Assembly: GCA_031081715.1 (NCBI GenBank)
Contig: JAVHMA010000010.1
Location: forward strand, 1 to 64,000
Source of the DNA: Armatimonadota bacterium
GTDB taxonomy: Bacteria; Sysuimicrobiota; Sysuimicrobiia; Sysuimicrobiales; Humicultoraceae
DNA length: 64,000 nt
Direction: 5' to 3'
Every line of letters starts with the position of its first letter. Position 1 is the first letter of the stretch. Shown piece by piece: positions 33,558-42,501 of this stretch. Under the pieces are notes generated by a model. The model was not told the DNA's origin. It made no database searches and saw only the letters and a program-made list of their open reading frames with translations. The position numbers were made by a program, and so were the translations under genes.

Positions 33558-35270
33558 CTAGGAGAGGCCCACCACCTTGCCCGTGCGCGGGTCGAGGTCG
33601 ATGCGGACGGCCGCGGGAGTCTTCGGCAGACCCGGCATCGTGCGCATCTCCCCGCACAGCGGGTAGAGGAACCCGGCGCCGACGGCCGCGCGGATGTCGC
33701 GGACCGGCAGGCGGAACCCCCGCGGCCGCCCGAGCCGCGACGGGTCATGCGAGAGCGACAGGTGCGTCTTGGCCATGCAGATCGGCAGCCGGTCGTACCC
33801 GAGCGCGGTGTAGCGTTCGATCTTCCTCCGGGCGCGCGGTTCGAACTCCACGCCGTCCGCGCCGTAGACCTGGGTCGCGATCGTCTCGATCTTCTCGACA
33901 ATCGACGCCTCGAGCGGGTAGAGAAACCGCATCCGCCGCTCGCCCCCGGCGGCGGCGACGACCGCCTCGGCGAGTTCGACGCTGCCCGCGCCACCGGCCA
34001 TGTGCGCATCGCTCGGCACCGCGGCCGCCGCCCCGGCCTCGAGCGCGGCGGCCCGGATCGCCTCGAGTTCGGCCGCGGTGTCGGCGGGGAACCGGTTGAT
34101 CGCGACCACGACCGGCAGGCCGAATCGCCGGAGGTTGGCGATGTGCGCGGCGAGGTTCTCGCAGCCCCGGACGACGGCCGCGACGTCCTCCTCGAGCAGC
34201 TCGCGGGGCAGCGGCCGACCGGGGCTGATGTGCCCGACCCCGCCGTGCATCTTCAGCGCGCGCACGGTGGCCACCAGGACCGCGAGGTCCACGACGAGCC
34301 CGCTGGCGCGGCACTTGATGTGCACCATCTTCTCGGCACCGCAGTCGGCGCCGAACCCGCTCTCGGTCACCACGTAGTCGGCCAGCTTCAGGGCGATACG
34401 GTCGGCCAGCACTGAGTTGTTCCCGTGCGCGATGTTGGCGAACGGGCCGGCGTGAGCGATCACGGGCGTGTGCTCCAGCGTCTGCGCCAGGTTGGGCATG
34501 AGCGCGTCGCGCAGCAGTACCGCCATCGCCCCCGCGGCGCCCAGGTCCTCGGCGGTCACCGGCCGGCCCTCGGCGGTCTCGGCCACGACGATCCGGCCCA
34601 GCCGCTCGCGGAGGTCGGCCAGGCTCCCGGCGAGCGCCAGGATCGCCATCACCTCGGAGGCGACCGCGATGTCGAAACTCGCCTCTCGCGGCCGGCCGTC
34701 CTCCTTCGCGCCCAGCCCGATGACCACATTGCGCAGGGCGCGGTCGCTCATGTCCACCACGCGGGGCCAGGTGATGCTGTAGGGGTCGATCCCGAGCGCG
34801 TTGCCGTGGAAGAGGTGGTTGTCGATCATGGCGGCGAGCAGGTTGTGCGCCGCGGCCACCGCGTGGATGTCGCCCGTGAAATGCAGGTTGAACTCCTCCA
34901 TCGGAATGACCTGCGCGCGGCCGCCGCCCGCGCCACCGCCCTTGACGCCGAACGTGGGGCCCAACGACGGCTGCCGCAGCGTATTCACCGCTCGGTGGCC
35001 CAGCCGGTTGAGCGCCATGCTGAGCCCGATGGCCATGGTCGTCTTGCCCTCGCCGAGCGGCGTGGGCGTGATCGCGGTCACCATAATGTACCGGCCGTCG
35101 GGGCGGTCGGCCAGGCGCTCGAGGACATCGAGGTGGATCTTCGCCTTGTGGCGGCCGTAGAGGTCGAGGTCGTCGTCGCTCAACCCGAGCCGACGGGCGA
35201 TCTCGACGATCGGCAGCGGGCGGACGGCCTGGGCGATCTCCAGGTCGGACGGCTGAACGGTCGAGGTCAT
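33558..35270 (-). CDS. fhs: Formate--tetrahydrofolate ligase
   Basis: A 570-residue cytoplasmic ligase. Motifs are the P-loop-like 'PTPLGEGKTTMAIGL', 'LRQPSLGPTFGVKGGGAGGG', 'FNLHFTGDIHAV' and 'GFGADCGAEKMVHIKCR'. It makes 10-formyl-THF from formate, THF and ATP. SD GGAGGATACCC precedes ATG 35270. It is the first gene of the fhs-fchA-folD operon, divergent from the monohaem cytochrome gene. Confidence 0.95.
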   Translation of the reverse strand: MTSTVQPSDLEIAQAVRPLPIVEIARRLGLSDDDLDLYGRHKAKIHLDVLERLADRPDGRYIMVTAITPTPLGEGKTTMAIGLSMALNRLGHRAVNTLRQPSLGPTFGVKGGGAGGGRAQVIPMEEFNLHFTGDIHAVAAAHNLLAAMIDNHLFHGNALGIDPYSITWPRVVDMSDRALRNVVIGLGAKEDGRPREASFDIAVASEVMAILALAGSLADLRERLGRIVVAETAEGRPVTAEDLGAAGAMAVLLRDALMPNLAQTLEHTPVIAHAGPFANIAHGNNSVLADRIALKLADYVVTESGFGADCGAEKMVHIKCRASGLVVDLAVLVATVRALKMHGGVGHISPGRPLPRELLEEDVAAVVRGCENLAAHIANLRRFGLPVVVAINRFPADTAAELEAIRAAALEAGAAAAVPSDAHMAGGAGSVELAEAVVAAAGGERRMRFLYPLEASIVEKIETIATQVYGADGVEFEPRARRKIERYTALGYDRLPICMAKTHLSLSHDPSRLGRPRGFRLPVRDIRAAVGAGFLYPLCGEMRTMPGLPKTPAAVRIDLDPRTGKVVGLS

Positions 35271-35474
35271 GGGTATCCTCCTGGCGGCGACCACGCCGGG
35301 CGGCCCCGGGGCGGTGGCGTCCACCGTCAAGTATTCGACGCCGGGAGCCGTCACCCCATCGGGTGCGCACTCGATCCGGCGGCGGCGCGCGGCATCGGAC
35401 CGCCGCCCTATTGCCGCCCCGGGCCCGACCTCGATAGACTGAGCCCGAGCACGAGTCCAGGGAGGAGTGCAACC

Positions 35475-35840
35475 GTGCGCACGCCCCTGCTGTGGGTGGG
35501 CATCGCGGCGCTGGCCGTCGCCGGGTTGACCACGCTGGCAGCCGCGAAGGCCGCCGACACCGCCGTGTTTCGCGCCACATACGGGTCGCACCTCAAGGAG
35601 GGGTCCGACCTGGCCAGGGCGCTGCCCTGCCTGGTTTGCCACGACAAGATGCCGGCCACGAAGACCGGCCTGAACCCCTACGGCGTCGACGTCGGCAAGG
35701 CCGCAGCCGGCAAGACCCTCGACGCGAAGGTCCTGGCGGCGGTCGAGCGGCTGGACTCGGACAAGGACGGGTTCAGCAACATCGACGAGATCAGGGCGGG
35801 GACGCACCCGGGCAACCCGAACTCGAAGCCGAGGAAGTAG
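35475..35840 (+). CDS. Small secreted monohaem cytochrome with EF-hand-like calcium loop
   Basis: 121 residues: an N-terminal signal (about 5-25), one haem motif CLVCH, then 'LDSDKDGFSNIDEIRAGTHP', a calcium-binding loop of the EF-hand/dockerin kind. I do not recognise a named family. GTG 35475 has GGAGGAG 9 nt upstream. It lies upstream of a pentahaem cytochrome on the same strand, 159 nt away. Confidence 0.75.
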   Translation: MRTPLLWVGIAALAVAGLTTLAAAKAADTAVFRATYGSHLKEGSDLARALPCLVCHDKMPATKTGLNPYGVDVGKAAAGKTLDAKVLAAVERLDSDKDGFSNIDEIRAGTHPGNPNSKPRK

Positions 35841-35999
35841 CCCCCCTTCGCCAGCGCCCGGCCGGGCACGGAAGGAGTGCGAGCCGGCTCGCCGAACTCC
35901 ACATCGAGACAACCGGAGAGGACATGGCGTCTACGCACCGCAGCGGCGCGATAACGGGGGTGGCCGCGGCCGGCGGAACGTGAAAGGGGCCGTACTCGG

Positions 36000-37133
36000 A
36001 TGCGCGCGCCGCACCGGCTGACCTCGTTGTGGATCGTGCTGTTCACCCTGGGGCTGGTCTTCGGCCTCGGCGTGGCGATCGTACGGGCCCAGGCGGACAT
36101 CCAGGCCCAGTGGGCCCGCTCCAAGCACGCCAACCGGCTGCTGGCCACGCTCGAGTCGTCCGCCGACGGGTTCCGCGGCCCGGCCGCCGCGCACTGCGGC
36201 CGCTGTCACGCTCAGCAGGGCTTCCTCGCCTGGCTCCCCCAGCTCCAGCGCGGTAATCCGGGCCTGATCACGAAGCCCGACGGCGCGCCGGCCGACGTCC
36301 CCTTCCTGCTCGGCCTGGGGCTCAGCCGCCGCACCGTGCAGCCCATCACCTGCACGACCTGTCACCAGGACGACTTCCGCCTGCGGCAGGCGGGGAGCAC
36401 CCCGCTGCTGCCCGCCGGCTTCCGCGCGATCGGGGTAGGGCTCGGCGCGCAGTGCATGCTCTGCCACAACTCGCGCAACGGCGCCATCGTCTGGAACCAG
36501 GAGGACCCGCGCCGGTACACCGCGCCGCACACGTCGTCGCAGGCCGACGTCCTGCTTGGGAAGAACGTCTTCTTCCTCGACTACGGCAACAACTTCATCT
36601 CACCGCACGCCTCGTTCATCGGCGACTCCTGCGTCACGTGTCACGTGCGCTTCAGCCAGGCGTCCCACACCTTCAAGGCGGACGCGACCTCGTGCGCGCG
36701 CTGCCACGGCCGCGACCTGACGATGGAGCGCGTGCAAGGCCCCGCGCGGACGATGCTACGCGAGCTCGAGGCCACCATCATCGCGAAGATCATGGCGAAC
36801 CGCTCGCGCATCCAGGTCGTGCGCGTCTGGAGCGCGCGCGCCTACGCCTACGTCGATACCGTCACGATCGACCCGGCGACCATCCAGCGTGTCGATCTCG
36901 TCGAGATCGCCGGCCAGCAGGGCATCACCCTCACGCTGACCGGCGGGCGGCGGATTCAGAGTCAGCTCGGCGAGCTGCGGGATGCCCAGGGGCGCCCGTC
37001 CTTCGCGACGAGCGACCCGATCGTCCGCGCCGGGTGGAACTACTGGCTGCTGAGGGGCGACGACAGCTTCGGGGTGCACAACCCGCGGTTCTTCCGGCAG
37101 GTGATCCTCACGACGCTGGAGGCCTTGCGGTAG
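36000..37133 (+). CDS. Pentahaem cytochrome c, membrane-anchored or secreted
   Basis: 377 residues with an N-terminal hydrophobic segment (about 9-30) and five haem motifs: CGRCH, CTTCH, CMLCH, CVTCH and CARCH within residues 66-235. The C-terminal 140 residues have no haem and look beta-rich ('VRVWSARAYAYVDTVTIDP'). I do not recognise a specific family. Its 3' end overlaps the convergent cytochrome b gene by 26 nt. Confidence 0.78.
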   Translation: MRAPHRLTSLWIVLFTLGLVFGLGVAIVRAQADIQAQWARSKHANRLLATLESSADGFRGPAAAHCGRCHAQQGFLAWLPQLQRGNPGLITKPDGAPADVPFLLGLGLSRRTVQPITCTTCHQDDFRLRQAGSTPLLPAGFRAIGVGLGAQCMLCHNSRNGAIVWNQEDPRRYTAPHTSSQADVLLGKNVFFLDYGNNFISPHASFIGDSCVTCHVRFSQASHTFKADATSCARCHGRDLTMERVQGPARTMLRELEATIIAKIMANRSRIQVVRVWSARAYAYVDTVTIDPATIQRVDLVEIAGQQGITLTLTGGRRIQSQLGELRDAQGRPSFATSDPIVRAGWNYWLLRGDDSFGVHNPRFFRQVILTTLEALR

Positions 37134-37842
37134 GCGACCCCGGTGGCGGCCCGCCCGCAAGCCCCAGGCGCTCCAGCTCCTCGTACTCGGCGGGGTGCTC
37201 GTGCCGCGCCCGCTCCACCGAGATGGTGCCGGTAAACATCGCCGGGTCCATCGGGAAGACGTCCGGACGGAAGTGGGCGTTGTAGAAGTGCCAGAGGATG
37301 ACGGCGAAGAGCGCGAGCAGGGCTTCACCACCGTGCGCCACCCGGGCCGCCGGCACCACCACCCCGGGAAGCCAGCGCGTGGTGAACTCCGGAAACCACA
37401 TGACCAGCCCGCTGACCGCCATGATCACCGTCCCCCACAGCACCGCCCAGTACTCGAACTTCTGCCGGTAGTCGAAGCGCCCGAAGCGTGGGCGCTCGCG
37501 GCTCAGCCCGGCCAGGAAGCGCACGTCGCCCCAGAGGTCGCGCAGGTCACGGAGCGAGAGCCTCATGTCGTGCCGGCGCACCGGCCGGCGCCGGGTGGCC
37601 GCGACGACAACCACGTGGTAGAGTCCCATCACCACAAGCAGCACGGCCGCCGTCCGGTGGATGAACCGTACGTGCGCGATCCCGCCCATCACCGCGATGA
37701 GCTGCTCGCCCCACGCCGACGTCGAGTACTTCTGCGGCAGCCCGGTGAGCGCCAGGACGTTGAACAGGACCAGCAGGACGAAGTGCTCCAGCCGCTGCAG
37801 CAGCGAGAATCGCTCGACCTGCGGGCCGCGCCAGTGTCTCAT
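37108..37842 (-). CDS. Di-haem cytochrome b, formate dehydrogenase gamma type
   Basis: A 244-residue membrane protein with four helices and candidate haem ligands in 'RLEHFVLLVL', 'RFIHRTAAVLLVVMGLYH' and 'ILWHFYNAHF'. This is the FdnI/ethylbenzene dehydrogenase-type cytochrome b fold that links quinone to a periplasmic partner. ATG 37842 overlaps the heptahaem cytochrome stop by 4 nt, so the two likely form one membrane complex. No formate dehydrogenase gene is near. Confidence 0.85.
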   Translation of the reverse strand: MRHWRGPQVERFSLLQRLEHFVLLVLFNVLALTGLPQKYSTSAWGEQLIAVMGGIAHVRFIHRTAAVLLVVMGLYHVVVVAATRRRPVRRHDMRLSLRDLRDLWGDVRFLAGLSRERPRFGRFDYRQKFEYWAVLWGTVIMAVSGLVMWFPEFTTRWLPGVVVPAARVAHGGEALLALFAVILWHFYNAHFRPDVFPMDPAMFTGTISVERARHEHPAEYEELERLGLAGGPPPGSPTARPPAS

Positions 37843-38738
37843 GCCCGGCGCCTCCGCCGCCGCACCCAGACCCAGTACCACAGGTCGAGCGCGGTCAGCG
37901 CGACCAGGACCGCCACGGTCGCCGGAATCAGGATCCAGTAGAAGACCTGGACCAGGTAGACCAGCGTCGCAAACCGCAGGCTCGGGGCCCGGTGCTCGGT
38001 CCAGGCGGTCGCGAAGAACCGCCCTGCGGTGGCATGGCAGGTGCGGCAGGTCGCCAGGACGTTGGCCGGGCTGACCGTGGAGGCGGGATCGGTCGGCGGC
38101 AGCACGCGGTGCGCGGTGTGGCAGTCGGAGCAGACCGCGGCGGGCGAAGGGCTCATCGGCGTCACGATGCGGTACAGCCGTGTCGTGACGCCGTGGAACT
38201 CCTCGGTGTACGCCTGGTAGACGACGCGGACGCCGTAGCGCGCCATCAACGCTTCGTCGGCATGGCAGTTGCCGCACAGCTCAGGCGCGTTGTTGCGGAA
38301 CGCCGCGGTCGCCGGAGGCACCACCTCGTGGGCCGTGTGGCAGGAGGTGCACAGCGGCACGTCCGTGGCGCCGCGGGCGACCGCCCGGCCGTGGCTGCCC
38401 GCGGCGTACGCCGCCGCGGCCTCGGCGTGGCAGGTCGCGCAGATCTGCTGGGCGGCGACCTGATAGGCGCGCGCGCTCCGCGCGGCGCGCGGCGGATGCG
38501 GGTAGTCGGTCTGCCCGGCGTGGCAGGTCACGCACGGCAGCGGGGCGTGGACCGAGGCCCCGAACCGCTGAGGGTGGACCGTGGCGCCCAGCCGGCTGCC
38601 GTCGGGGAACGTGACCTCCGTCCCCGCAGCTTCGTGGCAGCCCAGGCAGGCCGCGTTCTCCTGGGCGACGGCCGCCCTGCCCGCCCACAGCCACGTCACG
38701 GCCACGACGGCGAGGACGGCCAGCCGCGCGCGCCGCAC
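37839..38738 (-). CDS. Heptahaem cytochrome c with C-terminal membrane helix
   Basis: About 299 residues. A signal peptide ends near 'AVAQENA', then seven haem motifs follow: CLGCH, CVTCH, CATCH, CTSCH, CGNCH, CSDCH and CRTCH. A transmembrane helix (about 260-285) and a basic cytoplasmic tail RRRRRRA come last. The GTG at 38738 is chosen over a TTG at 38762 that overlaps the upstream gene. Coupling to the cytochrome b gene suggests quinol-to-periplasm electron transfer. Confidence 0.82.
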   Translation of the reverse strand: MRRARLAVLAVVAVTWLWAGRAAVAQENAACLGCHEAAGTEVTFPDGSRLGATVHPQRFGASVHAPLPCVTCHAGQTDYPHPPRAARSARAYQVAAQQICATCHAEAAAAYAAGSHGRAVARGATDVPLCTSCHTAHEVVPPATAAFRNNAPELCGNCHADEALMARYGVRVVYQAYTEEFHGVTTRLYRIVTPMSPSPAAVCSDCHTAHRVLPPTDPASTVSPANVLATCRTCHATAGRFFATAWTEHRAPSLRFATLVYLVQVFYWILIPATVAVLVALTALDLWYWVWVRRRRRRA

Positions 38739-38742
38739 CGCC

Positions 38743-38958
38743 CTAGCGCCCTCGCAGGACAACGACCGTGGCGTAGATTCCGGCGCCGGCCAGCACCGCC
38801 CCCAACAGCACCGCGGCAGTGTTGACGGCGGCCGAGACCACGTCGCGCCGCGCGCGGCTCTCCCAGGCCCGCCGGCCGCAGTAGACGATCAGGAAGGCGC
38901 CGACGGCGCCGAGCGACCAGAACACGAGCACGGCCAGGGCCAGGCCGACCAGCGTCAC
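38743..38958 (-). CDS. Small two-helix membrane protein
   Basis: 71 residues with two predicted membrane helices (about 3-26 and 43-67). I do not recognise it. The GTG at 38958 has GGAGG upstream. It is packed between the aldolase-type gene and the heptahaem cytochrome gene (4 nt), so it may be a small subunit of the cytochrome b/heptahaem module. Confidence 0.65.
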   Translation of the reverse strand: MTLVGLALAVLVFWSLGAVGAFLIVYCGRRAWESRARRDVVSAAVNTAAVLLGAVLAGAGIYATVVVLRGR

Positions 38959-38971
38959 GCGCCGCCTCCGG

Positions 38972-40048
38972 CTAGGTCATCGGCACCCGCGGCAGCAGCC
39001 GGCCCTCGATCCGCGCCAGGATGTCCTGGATCGTCGGGCCGGTGACGGTCATGCCGTGGTTTCGCAGCCCGACCACGGCCCGCGCCGGATCGGGAGCCGC
39101 CCGCACCAGGTCGGCCACCGCCTCGGCGAGCTGCAGCGTGCCGCACGGGTATTGGATCTGCGTGGAGTCGATGCCATCCATCCAGGCGTGGACGTGGATG
39201 ATCGCGCCCACGCCGGGGTGCTGGGTGTAGATCATCCAGTGCTCGATCGCGTCCACCGACACGCGCCGTGGCTCGACCCCCGGGGGCACGCTCAGCAGGA
39301 TGACGTTGCGCTCGGGGTCATAGCCCTTGACCATGAGGATGTCGCGACCGACCGTCTGGAGGCGCCCCTTGTTGACCCCGCTCGCGCTCATCCAGTAGCG
39401 GCGCGCATCCTTGCGGACGCTGAGGTTGCCGTAGGAGAGGCCGCCGATGCCGAAGAGCCGGCGCACGTGCGCCATGTCGCGCGGCCCGAGGATCTCGTCG
39501 ATAGGGAACGGCGCGGGCAGCAGGTTGAGCGCGTCGAGCCGCCGCCCGGCCTCCGCCAGCGCCGCCGACAGCTCGTCGCCCCCCCACAGCTCCGGCTCCA
39601 GGTCGGTGTGGAACTCGTTGTTGATGACCAGCTGCGCGGAGGCCAGCGGGTAGAGCCGGTCGTAGACCTGTGCGAAGAACGCGGCCTCGTCGGCGTCCTC
39701 GATGGTGAAGTACCCCTGCTCGAGGGTCACCACGTACGCGCGGGGCGTACCCGCGCCGTCGGTCAGGTAGAGAAGCATATTGGAGAGCGTGCGGACGAGC
39801 AGTGGGTAGAGCGCGGGCAAAATCGGCCCTTCGGGCGGCGGCCCCTCGACCATGCCGACGACGAACGTCGCCTGCGCGCGCCGGCGGAACGGCCTGGGCG
39901 CCCCCGGGTCCGCCATGTGCAGCACGATGCGGGGCACCTCGCCCGGTCCTGCCTCCTCCAACCCCCTGGCCAGGAGCACGCGCCGCAGCCCCTCCACGAA
40001 CCAGCGCTGGCGGGCGGTGCGTGCGTGGCCGGATGTCGCGAACGTCAT
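38972..40048 (-). CDS. Class II aldolase/adducin family protein with unknown N-terminal domain
   Basis: 358 residues. The C-terminal half (about 170-350) is a class II aldolase fold with 'GGLSYGNLSVR', 'ASGVNKGRL', the metal-binding 'HVHAWM' and a third His in 'GLRNHGMTVTG'. The first 165 residues form an extra domain I do not recognise ('ILPALYPLLVRTLSNMLLYL', 'VVTLEQGYFTIED'). It is cytoplasmic. Sitting between a two-component system and cytochrome genes gives no clue to its substrate. Confidence 0.78.
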   Translation of the reverse strand: MTFATSGHARTARQRWFVEGLRRVLLARGLEEAGPGEVPRIVLHMADPGAPRPFRRRAQATFVVGMVEGPPPEGPILPALYPLLVRTLSNMLLYLTDGAGTPRAYVVTLEQGYFTIEDADEAAFFAQVYDRLYPLASAQLVINNEFHTDLEPELWGGDELSAALAEAGRRLDALNLLPAPFPIDEILGPRDMAHVRRLFGIGGLSYGNLSVRKDARRYWMSASGVNKGRLQTVGRDILMVKGYDPERNVILLSVPPGVEPRRVSVDAIEHWMIYTQHPGVGAIIHVHAWMDGIDSTQIQYPCGTLQLAEAVADLVRAAPDPARAVVGLRNHGMTVTGPTIQDILARIEGRLLPRVPMT

Positions 40049-40063
40049 GGTCCCCCCGCGGTC

Positions 40064-40720
40064 CTACGGATCGATGAGCCCGACGCGGATCGCGTACCGC
40101 ACCAGCTCGGTGCGATCGTGCAGTCCCAGCTTCTCGAAGATATGGGCGCGGTGCGTCTGAACCGTCTTGATGCTGATGTACAGCCGGGCCGCGATCTCGG
40201 CGTTCGTGTGGCCTTCCGCGATGAGCGCCAGGACCTCGCGCTCGCGGGCGGTCAGGCCGTCGTACGAGGTGCGCGGGGCCTCCCCCCGCTGCAGGCGCCG
40301 CAGGTAGTCCTCGACGACCCCCTTGGCCGCCGACGGGTAGAGGAACGGTTCGCCGCGCACCGCCGCGCGCACGGCGTCCACCAGGTCGGTCGCCGCGGCG
40401 CGCTTGAGCACGTAGCCCGCCGCGCCCGCGCGCAGGAGCTGGAAGACGTAGTGGTCGTCCTCGTGCATGGTCAGCGCCACCACGTTCACCTCTGGCGCGC
40501 GCTGGCGGATGCGCTGGGTCGCCTCGATCCCGTTCATCCCCGGCATGCTGATGTCCATGATGACCACGTCGGGGTGCAGCGACTGCGCCATGGCCACCGC
40601 GTCCTCGCCGCCGCCCGCCTCCCCCACCACCTGAATGTCCGGGTGGGCCGAGAGGATCATGCGCACGCCCTCGCGGACAATGGCGTGATCGTCCGCGATC
40701 ACCACGCGGATCCGCCTCAT
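40064..40720 (-). CDS. NarL/LuxR-type response regulator
   Basis: 218 residues: a receiver domain with acidic pocket 'ADDH' and phospho-acceptor Asp56 in 'VVIMDISMPGMNG', and a C-terminal LuxR HTH ('LTAREREVLALIAEGHTNAE', 'SIKTVQTHRAHIFEKLGL'). ATG overlaps the kinase stop by 4 nt, so it is the cognate partner. It likely controls the respiratory genes around it. Confidence 0.93.
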   Translation of the reverse strand: MRRIRVVIADDHAIVREGVRMILSAHPDIQVVGEAGGGEDAVAMAQSLHPDVVIMDISMPGMNGIEATQRIRQRAPEVNVVALTMHEDDHYVFQLLRAGAAGYVLKRAAATDLVDAVRAAVRGEPFLYPSAAKGVVEDYLRRLQRGEAPRTSYDGLTAREREVLALIAEGHTNAEIAARLYISIKTVQTHRAHIFEKLGLHDRTELVRYAIRVGLIDP

Positions 40721-42483
40721 CCCGCCGTCGGTTCGTCGCGCACCGGCAGGACCGCGCTCACGCGCGTGCCCACGCCCGGCGTGGACTGGACTTCCCATTG
40801 CCCTCCCACCAGTTCCACGCGCTCCTGCATGCCGAGCAGACCCAGGCCGCCGCGCCCCGTGGACCGCGGCCGGGTCGGATCGAACCCCCGGCCGTTGTCT
40901 TCAATGCGGATGCGCAGCTCCCTCCCGTCGAGCGCGACGTCCACGGACACGGACGACGCCTCGGCGTGCCGCAGGACGTTGGTGAGCGCCTCCTGGACCA
41001 GCCGGAACGCCACCGTCTCCAGCCCCGCGGGCAGGCGGCCGCTCAGGCCGCGCACCGACAGTGTCCACGCGATGCCCCGCGGATCGAGCAGGTTCTTGGC
41101 GTACCAGCGGAGGGCCGCGGCCAGCCCCAGGTCGTCGAGGATCGACGGCCGCAGATCGTAGATCAGGCGTCGGATCTCCGCGAGCGTGCGCTCCGCCAGC
41201 TCGCGGAGCTGGCCGAGCTGGGCCCTGAGCCGCTCGCCCGAGGGCTCCTGAACCGCCAGCTCCAGGTTGACGATCAGCGCGGTGAGCGCCTGGCCCGTCT
41301 CGTCGTGCAGCTCGCGCGCGATGCGGCGGCGCTCGTCCTCGTGGGCGGTGAGCAACTTCTCCAGCAGCTCGCCGCGCAGCCGCTCCTTCGCCGCCACCTC
41401 GTCGAACAACAGGCCCCGCTCCACCGCCAGGCCGATCTGGTGGCCCACGGCCGAGAGCATCTGGAGCTGGCGCTCGTCGAAGGTACGGCCGCCCGGGAGG
41501 ACCAGGTTCATCAGCCCGACCACCGAGGCGCTCGCCCGCAGCGGCACGCTGGCGTGCCGCCGGTGGGGCAACCCGGCGCGTTCCATGCGCTGGCAGTCCA
41601 CGATGTTGACCGCGAGCGGCAGCTCGCCGGCGGCGAGCATGCGCAGGCAGCGGCACTCGCCGGCCATGGCGGCCGCGCCGTCGGCGGCGAGCGGCGGCGG
41701 CAGGCCGTGGGTCGCCGCGAGCGCGTACCGGTCGCGGTCGCGCAGGAACACCCAGCCGCTCTCCAGCCCCAGCAACGAGACCACCAGCCCCAGCACTTCG
41801 CGCAACGCTTCGCGCGCGTCGCGCAGGCGGTTGAGGAGGCCGGCGATGGCGCTCATGAGCTCGAGCTCGCGCACGTCGTGCCAACTGCGCAGCACGAGCC
41901 CAACGCCCAGCAGGATCGTGAACAGACCGGCCGCCCCGCCGGCGGCCAGCGCCCCCCAGCCCAGCGGCCGCATGAACGGGTAACCGAGCTCGACCAGACC
42001 GGTCAGGGCGAACCCCCAGCGGACCAGGCGGGCGGCGAGGTCGTCGCGACCCGCCTCCCCCCGGCGGTACGAGTCGGCCACAGCCAGAAAGGCGAGCGCG
42101 GTGGCGCCGGCCGCGGGCACCGACGCCCAGGGCCAGGTCGCTCCGGCGGCGACGAGGGGCCAGACCGCGGCCACGGCGAGCGTCGCGCCCAGGACCGCCG
42201 CGGCGAGCCGTCCGCGGTTGGCGGGGAACGAACCGAAGAGAATCAAGGCGGGCCCCAGCGTCAACGCCCAGCGGCCCGCCAGCCCCGCGGCCGCGGGCGC
42301 GGCCGGCAGCAGCAGCTCAACCCCGGAGCGGGCCGCGAGCAACGCGTAGGCCAGCGCCCACAGCCCGGCCAACCGCCGGCGCGTCTCCAGGTAGCGCAAC
42401 AAGAGGAAGAGCGTGAGCGCCAGGTGGCTCCCGACGCCCAGCGCGATGACGTTGAGGGCCCAGGGTAGGTCGACGAGGCTCAC
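40717..42483 (-). CDS. Membrane histidine kinase with GAF domain (NarX/HisKA_3 type)
   Basis: 588 residues. About seven N-terminal membrane helices (1-205) are followed by a GAF domain (about 230-355) that holds a cysteine set 'GECRCLRML' and 'VDCQRM', a HisKA_3 dimerisation segment with phospho-His in 'IARELHDETGQALTAL' and a HATPase domain ('NVLRHAEA', 'IEDNGRGFDP'). The cysteines may bind a redox or metal cofactor, but this is inference. The GTG start lies 18 nt after the polyprenyl synthetase gene. Confidence 0.88.
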   Translation of the reverse strand: MSLVDLPWALNVIALGVGSHLALTLFLLLRYLETRRRLAGLWALAYALLAARSGVELLLPAAPAAAGLAGRWALTLGPALILFGSFPANRGRLAAAVLGATLAVAAVWPLVAAGATWPWASVPAAGATALAFLAVADSYRRGEAGRDDLAARLVRWGFALTGLVELGYPFMRPLGWGALAAGGAAGLFTILLGVGLVLRSWHDVRELELMSAIAGLLNRLRDAREALREVLGLVVSLLGLESGWVFLRDRDRYALAATHGLPPPLAADGAAAMAGECRCLRMLAAGELPLAVNIVDCQRMERAGLPHRRHASVPLRASASVVGLMNLVLPGGRTFDERQLQMLSAVGHQIGLAVERGLLFDEVAAKERLRGELLEKLLTAHEDERRRIARELHDETGQALTALIVNLELAVQEPSGERLRAQLGQLRELAERTLAEIRRLIYDLRPSILDDLGLAAALRWYAKNLLDPRGIAWTLSVRGLSGRLPAGLETVAFRLVQEALTNVLRHAEASSVSVDVALDGRELRIRIEDNGRGFDPTRPRSTGRGGLGLLGMQERVELVGGQWEVQSTPGVGTRVSAVLPVRDEPTAG

Positions 42484-42501
42484 CGCCCGGCCACGGCCCC
42501 G

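Noticed and set aside
33839-33852. GGTTCGAACTCC-like stretch reminiscent of a tRNA T-arm
   Set aside because: Lies inside fhs coding sequence and no acceptor or anticodon arms can be built around it. No tRNA found in the window.
35924-35983. 19-residue plus-strand frame with an SD-like GGAGAGG before ATG
   Set aside because: Too short and Ala/Gly-rich, with no coupling to the pentahaem gene frame; could be a leader but nothing supports it.
39056-41161. Long plus-strand open frame antisense to the aldolase, response regulator and kinase genes
   Set aside because: Arg/His/Asp-rich composition with no domain, mirror of well-supported minus-strand genes; a usual effect of high GC third positions.
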